Assembly: GCF_029193885.1 (NCBI RefSeq)
Contig: NZ_JARFVB010000020.1
Span: 1 to 37,694 of the forward strand
DNA from: Flagellimonas yonaguniensis
Lineage (GTDB): Bacteria > Bacteroidota > Bacteroidia > Flavobacteriales > Flavobacteriaceae
DNA length: 37,694 bases
Reading direction: 5' to 3'
The notes below the pieces were generated by a model that made no database searches, was not told the DNA's origin, and worked only from the letters and a program-made list of their open reading frames with translations. Positions 32,996 through 37,694 of this stretch are shown here, piece by piece. Positions within the stretch are counted from its first letter, which is position 1, and each line of letters begins with the position of its first letter. A program made the position numbers and the translations under genes.

Positions 32996-34000
32996 ATGAA
33001 ACGATTATCCCACACAATCTCAATTAGCAATAAAGTAAGTAATAAAGAAATCGAGTACTATAAAGATGAGCTTGGCGGGATTGCAGACCTTCATTTTCTC
33101 AATGGTTTGTCAACAGAAGATCAGACTGAAAAACTCAAAAAGTCAGATATCTTAATAGCCAGGAATCCAACCATTGAGCTTCCAGAAGTGAAGAATCATG
33201 CTTTTAATGGCATACGGTTCATCCAACTACTTTCTGCAGGCTTTGACCATTTGGATTTTAGCAGGTTTCCACAAGAAACTATTGTAGCTGGTAATATGGG
33301 TGCCTATGCCAAACCGATGGCCGAGCATGGGGTGGGAATGATATTGTCTTTGGCCAAAAACTTGGGGCTAAGGCACGAGGAAATGAAGCAAGGTATATTT
33401 AACCAGTTTGGTAGCGGTTCCACTTTGATTGACCAAAAAGCCTGTGGAATCATTGGTTTTGGAGGTATCGGGAAGCGTATAGCACACATTATGAAGTCTG
33501 CTTTCAATTGTCAAGTATTTGCCATAAACACCAGTGGAGAGAGTACAGAACCTACAGATTGGATTGGAAAATTGGATCAACTGGATTACCTGCTCTCCAA
33601 TACCGATTTTGTGGTCATAACCATTCCGTTAACGGCTCAAACAGAAAACCTGATCGGTCCCTCGGAACTTGCAAAAATGAAAGATGATGCCATATTGGTA
33701 AACCTTGCCCGTGGGCAAATTATTAATGAAGAGGCTTTGTACCAAAAACTTAAATCAACGCCTACATTTAAGGCGGCAATAGATGCCTGGTGGATAGAAC
33801 CCTTCTTTGTAAACGAGTTCAAGTTGAGCTTTCCGTTTCTTGACTTACCAAACGTGCTCGGGTCGCCACATAACTCAGCAATGGTAGATGGGGTGCTGCT
33901 GCATTCCAGCAAGGTGGGGATTCCAAATGTAAAAAAATACATCAGTACTGGTAAAGCAGATAGGCTGCTGGATTTATCAAATCATAAAAAATTTTATTGA
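32996..34000 (+). CDS. D-2-hydroxyacid dehydrogenase (module B copy)
   Basis: A 334-aa NAD(P)-dependent dehydrogenase with GFGGIG at 154-159 and the catalytic Arg239, Glu268 and His292 all present. It shares long identical blocks with the module A enzyme at 22035-23003 (SAGFDH, GAYAKPMAEH vs GAYAEPMAEH, ARGQIINE, LGSPHNSAMV). It lies 3 bp after SDR 2 and 4 bp before the hydratase. A hydroxyacid dehydrogenase is not part of the textbook meta pathway, so its substrate here is open. Confidence 0.87.
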   Translation: MKRLSHTISISNKVSNKEIEYYKDELGGIADLHFLNGLSTEDQTEKLKKSDILIARNPTIELPEVKNHAFNGIRFIQLLSAGFDHLDFSRFPQETIVAGNMGAYAKPMAEHGVGMILSLAKNLGLRHEEMKQGIFNQFGSGSTLIDQKACGIIGFGGIGKRIAHIMKSAFNCQVFAINTSGESTEPTDWIGKLDQLDYLLSNTDFVVITIPLTAQTENLIGPSELAKMKDDAILVNLARGQIINEEALYQKLKSTPTFKAAIDAWWIEPFFVNEFKLSFPFLDLPNVLGSPHNSAMVDGVLLHSSKVGIPNVKKYISTGKADRLLDLSNHKKFY

Positions 34001-34004
34001 AAGT

Positions 34005-34784
34005 ATGAGTATCAAAACAAATATAGCAGAGCGATTATGGGAGGCTGGAGTTTCTGGAAAACCTATCGCCCCTATTAGTGAGGAAATTGGTGTGGAAGAT
34101 ATTACATTGGCATACCAGATCCAAAACCTCAATACAGAGAGACGTATTGAAAATGGAAGTAAAATCATAGGAAAAAAGATAGGTCTTACCTCAGAGGCGA
34201 TACAGCAACAGGTTGGTGTAGATCAGCCAGATTTTGGCGTACTTTTTCATGACATGGAAGTACTCAATGGGCTTTCAATTAGCGCCAAAAACCTCATGCA
34301 GCCAAAAGTTGAAGCTGAAATAGCCTTTGTGTTGAGCCATGATTTAGATCATGATAAGATCACAACTATTGATGTGATAAATGCCATAGCTTATGCAGTA
34401 CCTGCCATTGAAATTCTGGGAAGCAGGATAGCAGATTGGAAAATAAAAATTACCGATACCGTAGCGGACAATGCTTCTGGCAGTCATTTTGTAATTGGAC
34501 ACACCCCCTTGCCTCTATCTGAATTTGATATGGTAAATGCGCAAATGACCATGAAAATCAATAACACAGTGGTCTCAGAAGGTACTGGCTCGGCCTGCCT
34601 TGGAAGTCCTATAAATGCCGTATTATGGTTGGCAAAGAAAATGGTAGAAGTAGGCACTCCTCTTAAAAAAGGTGATTTGATATTATCAGGAGCTTTGGGT
34701 CCCATGATACCTGTGAACCCTGACGATTATGTAGAGATAGAGATAAGTACTCTTGGAAGTGCTTCTGTTTATTTCACATCTTAA
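34005..34784 (+). CDS. 2-oxopent-4-enoate (2-hydroxypenta-2,4-dienoate) hydratase
   Basis: A 259-aa member of the MhpD/XylJ/DmpE hydratase-decarboxylase family, which adds water to 2-hydroxypenta-2,4-dienoate to give 4-hydroxy-2-oxovalerate. Metal-binding acids appear as Glu103 and Glu105 (KVEAEIAFVL) and Glu136 (VPAIEILGSR). Lys-rich IGKKIGLTS (about 55-63) and ASGSHFVIG are typical. The length is normal. It lies directly before the aldehyde dehydrogenase (19-bp gap). Since no 4-oxalocrotonate decarboxylase partner is encoded, the hydratase role is favoured over the decarboxylase role of this family. Confidence 0.9.
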   Translation: MSIKTNIAERLWEAGVSGKPIAPISEEIGVEDITLAYQIQNLNTERRIENGSKIIGKKIGLTSEAIQQQVGVDQPDFGVLFHDMEVLNGLSISAKNLMQPKVEAEIAFVLSHDLDHDKITTIDVINAIAYAVPAIEILGSRIADWKIKITDTVADNASGSHFVIGHTPLPLSEFDMVNAQMTMKINNTVVSEGTGSACLGSPINAVLWLAKKMVEVGTPLKKGDLILSGALGPMIPVNPDDYVEIEISTLGSASVYFTS

Positions 34785-34803
34785 AAGTAAAACGGAATAA
34801 GAG

Positions 34804-35730
34804 ATGAAGACAAAAGTAGCAATCATTGGTTCCGGAAACATTGGAACGGATTTGTTAATAAAAATTTTGAGGTACTCGGAGACATTGGAAGTTGCTGCCA
34901 TGGTGGGCATTGATCCGAAATCCGATGGGCTGGCCCGTGCAGCACGAATGGATGTGCCAACCTGCCATACAGGAGTAGATGGCCTTTTGGAAATGCCAGA
35001 ATGGAACGACATTAAGATTGTGTTTGATGCTACCTCCGCCAAGGCCCATTTGTACAACTGGGAAAAAATACGTCAGTTCTCAGATAAACGCATGATTGAC
35101 CTTACTCCCGCTTCAGTTGGGCCATATCTTGTGCCAGCAGTAAATTTTTCTGACCACATGGAAGCCTTGAATGTAAACATGGTCACATGTGGTGGACAGG
35201 CTACTATTCCAATAGTGGCTGCTATTAGTGATGTGGTAAAAGTGCACTATGGTGAAATTGTCGCCTCAATAGCGAGTAAATCTGCAGGTCCCGGAACCCG
35301 AGCAAACATTGATGAGTTTACAGAAACCACTTCCCGAGGTATTGAGAAGATTGGAAAAGCTGAAAAGGGAAAGGCCATTATTATTTTGAACCCTGCCGAG
35401 CCTCCGTTGGTGATGAGGGATACAGTTTTCACACTTTCTGAAATGGGTGATAAAGAAGCCATTCGCAAGAGCATCCGTGCAAAGGTGGAATTGGTACAAG
35501 AATATGTTCCAGGGTATAAACTTCATCAGGAAATATTGTTTGATGAAATCCCCGCATCAAATCCTGTCCTAATTCAGGGGTTGGGCTATCGGCACGGATT
35601 AAAAACTTCCGTTTATCTGAAAATCACTGGAGCAGGACATTATCTGCCAGAATATGCTGGTAACCTTGATATTATGACCAGTGCGGCCAGGGCTACAGCA
35701 GAGCGTTTAGTCAAATCTATTCAATCCTAA
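34804..35730 (+). CDS. dmpF: Acetaldehyde dehydrogenase (acylating), DmpF/MhpF-like
   Basis: A 308-aa NAD+- and CoA-dependent enzyme that turns the acetaldehyde released by the aldolase into acetyl-CoA. The Rossmann GSGNIG is at 9-14 and the catalytic Cys129 lies in [12 protein letters not shown]. The C-terminal blocks ([20 protein letters not shown]) are diagnostic of the family. It normally forms a complex with the next gene's aldolase for channelling; the 5-bp gap to that gene supports this. All expected residues are present. Confidence 0.95.
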   Translation: MKTKVAIIGSGNIGTDLLIKILRYSETLEVAAMVGIDPKSDGLARAARMDVPTCHTGVDGLLEMPEWNDIKIVFDATSAKAHLYNWEKIRQFSDKRMIDLTPASVGPYLVPAVNFSDHMEALNVNMVTCGGQATIPIVAAISDVVKVHYGEIVASIASKSAGPGTRANIDEFTETTSRGIEKIGKAEKGKAIIILNPAEPPLVMRDTVFTLSEMGDKEAIRKSIRAKVELVQEYVPGYKLHQEILFDEIPASNPVLIQGLGYRHGLKTSVYLKITGAGHYLPEYAGNLDIMTSAARATAERLVKSIQS

Positions 35731-35735
35731 ATTAA

Positions 35736-36737
35736 ATGAAAAAGCCATATATACAAGATGTAACTCTACGAGACGGCATGCACCCTATAGGTCATCAGTA
35801 CACCAAAGAACAAGTAAAGGAGCTGGCTATAGCACTTGACCGTGCTGGTGTAGATGCCATTGAAATAGCACATGGTGATGGGCTCGCAGGGGGTAGCTTC
35901 ACTTTCGGTTTTGGAGCACAGACGGATTGGGAGTGGCTGGAAGGCATCAGCGAAGAGCTGACCCATGCTCGACTGACTACTCTTATACTGCCTGGTATAG
36001 CCACTATGGAAGACCTCGAAAAAGCCAAAAATATGGGCGTGGAGTCCGTGCGGATCGCAACTCACTGTACAGAAGCCGATACTGCAATTCAGCACATACA
36101 AGGGGCAAAAAAATTGGGCATGGATGTAGGTGGATTTTTGATGATGGCTCATATGAACAGCCCAAAAAATCTAGCAGAACAAGCCAAAATCATGGAACAA
36201 GCTGGCGCTGATTGTGTATATGTAACCGACTCGGCCGGAGCTTTGCTTATGAATGATGTGAAAGATAGGATAGAGGCATTTAAAGAAATTTTGGAACCAT
36301 CAACCGAAATCGGCATTCATTGCCATCATAACTTATCACTGGGAGTGGCCAATACCATAATAGCCATGCAGCATGGGGCTACTCGCCTGGATGCTTCACT
36401 TACTGGTATGGGGGCTGGTGCGGGCAATGCGCCACTGGAAGTGCTCATAGCTGTACTCAATAAAATGGAGGTGTCGCATAACTGCGACCTGTATAAACTT
36501 ATGGATACCGCAGAAGACATTGTGCGCCCACTCCAAAAAAGACCTGTTCGTGTGGATCGGGAAACTCTTTCTTTGGGCTATGCTGGGGTTTATTCCAGTT
36601 TTTTATTGCACTCAGAGCGAGCTGCCCAAAAGTATGGTCTGGATACACGGGCCATTCTTGAGGAGTTGGCACGCAGGGGTATGGTGGGTGGCCAGGAAGA
36701 TATGATCGTGGATGTGGCTTTGGATATGATAAAATGA
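35736..36737 (+). CDS. dmpG: 4-Hydroxy-2-oxovalerate aldolase, DmpG/MhpE-like
   Basis: A 333-aa TIM-barrel aldolase that splits 4-hydroxy-2-oxovalerate into pyruvate and acetaldehyde. The TLRDGMH motif has metal ligand Asp13, and HCHHN supplies His195 and His197. The C-terminal part (about 270-333) has the communication domain expected for binding the aldehyde dehydrogenase. It is the last gene of the operon; no clear terminator hairpin was seen behind it. It is near-identical in layout to proteobacterial dmpFG pairs. Confidence 0.95.
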   Translation: MKKPYIQDVTLRDGMHPIGHQYTKEQVKELAIALDRAGVDAIEIAHGDGLAGGSFTFGFGAQTDWEWLEGISEELTHARLTTLILPGIATMEDLEKAKNMGVESVRIATHCTEADTAIQHIQGAKKLGMDVGGFLMMAHMNSPKNLAEQAKIMEQAGADCVYVTDSAGALLMNDVKDRIEAFKEILEPSTEIGIHCHHNLSLGVANTIIAMQHGATRLDASLTGMGAGAGNAPLEVLIAVLNKMEVSHNCDLYKLMDTAEDIVRPLQKRPVRVDRETLSLGYAGVYSSFLLHSERAAQKYGLDTRAILEELARRGMVGGQEDMIVDVALDMIK

Positions 36738-36813
36738 ATTAGAACTCTGACCGATGCGCTATCCTACGGAAGGAAAATAAGGATGTTAAATGTCAATAAA
36801 AATAATGTATTAT

Positions 36814-37517
36814 ACCCATTGTGCATTATGATCTAAATGAAAAAAGTTGTCCATATTACCGATAACCAGTAACTTGTTTATATTATAAAACATTAACTAT
36901 GAACAACTTAAAAGTAAATTACGAAAGAATATTGGAAGTATTAAAATATAAAATGAACAACTTTTGTCATACCAAAGATGTCAACCAAAGCTCAGCTACT
37001 TAGAGCTTATTAGTTTGAGTTTAACTGCGGAATATATGGGAATTGATAGTGAGAACGACTTGTTCAAAAATTTTCTTTGCCAATTGGATTAAAAACAGAA
37101 CGAAGTGTTTATAATAGAAGGTAACGGAAATTGGCAACCGAGTCCAATCCTATTCTTTTAAAACTATCCTGTTAGTTCAATGAGTTTGAAAATTATTTTG
37201 TTGTAGATAGCATGCCCTTGGAAGTCTGTAAATTATCACGAAGCTAGCACTCTAAGATTTGTTAAGAGGACACCCACGCCTTTCCGGATAAAGGTTATTT
37301 TGCAGCACAAAGTGCTTGTTCGGTAGAAGGTATTTTTCAAAGCATTGATCTGAGCCCTGCTTCTGTACACGACATCAATTGCCTTAATGACATTAAGATG
37401 TGGATAAGCGACTGTACATTAATTGGTGATAGAGGTTATTTGTGAGCAGAAATTCAGCTCAACCTGTTTGAGACCTGTAACATAACCTTAAATACACCTA
37501 TGAGAAGAAATCAAAAA
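36814..37517 (+). pseudogene. IS982-family transposase remnant, N-terminal part
   Basis: A decayed transposase frame starts at 36899 (MNNLKVNYERILEVLKYK) and continues through several frame changes and stops. Recognisable blocks are ELISLSLTAEYMGIDSENDL, ERSVYNRR, NYFVVDSMPLEVCKLSRS (first DDE Asp), CSVEGIFQSIDLSPASVHDI and LIGDRGYL (second Asp). It ends at TPMRRNQK (to 37517), just where the left remnant at 17788 begins. A possible terminal repeat starting ACCCATTGTGCATTATGATC lies at 36814-36833. The C-terminal third is missing and 37518-37567 shows no IS982 sequence. Confidence 0.8.
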
Positions 37518-37567
37518 CAGTTTTAGTGCAAATCAAAATAAGCATTGGTATAATTATTTGTTATGAT

Positions 37568-37694
37568 GAGACTGTAAACTGAACTCTGTCTGAAAAAGAT
37601 TAGAAGTATTAATTTTATTCAGACAGTACCATGACAAAGAAAGAACAGACAGAATTTGAAAAGAAGGTGCTCGAGCAGTTCATGTCGGGCAAGA
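37568..37694 (+). mobile_element. Left end of an IS256-family element (runs off window)
   Basis: GAGACTGTAAACTGAACT from 37568 resembles an IS256-family terminal repeat. Inside it, CTGTCTGAA and TTCAGACAG form a 9-bp inverted pair before the transposase start at 37631. The element sits about 50 bp after the IS982 remnant and may have been inserted into its flank. The right end is outside the window. Confidence 0.6.
37631..37694 (+). CDS. IS256-family transposase, N-terminal fragment
   Basis: The frame starts MTKKEQTEFEKKVLEQFMSGK, which is the usual N-terminus of Bacteroidota IS256-family (mutator-type) DDE transposases. Only 21 codons are present before the window ends, so intactness cannot be assessed. 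The assignment rests on recall of this short N-terminus and the nearby terminal repeat. Confidence 0.7.
   Translation, partial: MTKKEQTEFEKKVLEQFMSGK

Noticed and set aside
1..37694. tRNA or rRNA genes
   Set aside because: No cloverleaf with a GTTCGA-type T arm or rRNA signature was noticed on either strand, though a tRNAscan/Infernal run was not possible.

Overview
The window looks like a piece of an accessory region from a Bacteroidota genome, most probably a flavobacterium. The evidence is the low GC, weak Shine-Dalgarno sequences, a BfmA/BtgA-type mobilization protein beside a Bacteroidota-type MobB relaxase, a -33 TTTG / -7 TATATTTT promoter pair at 7343-7372, and a TTCCGCTTTCG-type palindrome that I recall as common in flavobacteria. 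All of this was read by eye; no database search was possible.

Left third (1-17.3 kb): defence and mobility. It opens with the N-terminus of an IS3-family OrfA (minus strand) and the tandem terminal repeats of a vanished IS21-type element, which cuts off the end of a HerA-like ATPase gene. A tightly packed minus-strand operon follows, in transcription order: XRE regulator, 992-aa type IIG-like restriction-modification protein, N6-adenine methylase, SIR2-domain protein, and the truncated HerA. Next, also on the minus strand, is a mobilization module: coupling protein, relaxase, BfmA/BtgA protein, a likely oriT at 10.6-10.98 kb, two small conserved-looking genes and ssb. A 705-bp gene-free, hairpin-rich stretch follows, then a 397-aa protein of unknown function and an AbiE-like toxin-antitoxin pair whose AbiEii toxin carries a one-base frameshift. 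A PaaI-type thioesterase and an HxlR regulator, divergent from a DoxX-like membrane protein, close this part.

Right two thirds (17.8-37.5 kb): an aromatic catabolism island on the + strand, bounded by two complementary decayed pieces of IS982-family transposase genes (C-terminal piece on the left, N-terminal piece on the right). Module A (18.1-27.0 kb) has an LLM flavin oxidoreductase, aldo-keto reductase, a LigB/DODA-type extradiol dioxygenase, a DsbA/FrnE-like protein, a D-2-hydroxyacid dehydrogenase, an exported alpha/beta hydrolase, a zinc-ligand-less MDR oxidoreductase, a lipoprotein dienelactone hydrolase, a DoxX-like protein and a MarR regulator. An AraC regulator then precedes module B (28.2-36.7 kb), a meta-cleavage operon: ring-fission hydrolase, VOC-type extradiol dioxygenase, outer-membrane channel of the phenol meta-pathway type, cupin, two atypical SDRs, a second D-2-hydroxyacid dehydrogenase, 2-oxopent-4-enoate hydratase, acylating acetaldehyde dehydrogenase and 4-hydroxy-2-oxovalerate aldolase. 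Together these would take a substituted catechol to pyruvate plus acetyl-CoA by the hydrolytic branch. No ring-hydroxylating oxygenase is present, so the upper pathway must be elsewhere or unorthodox. The window ends with the start of an IS256-family transposase.

The most interesting items are the defence operon decaying under IS attack, the structured gene-free block at 12.05-12.76 kb, the paired SDRs that both lack the Tyr/Lys catalytic residues, the paralogous hydroxyacid dehydrogenases shared by the two modules, and the permuted IS982 halves at the island's edges.
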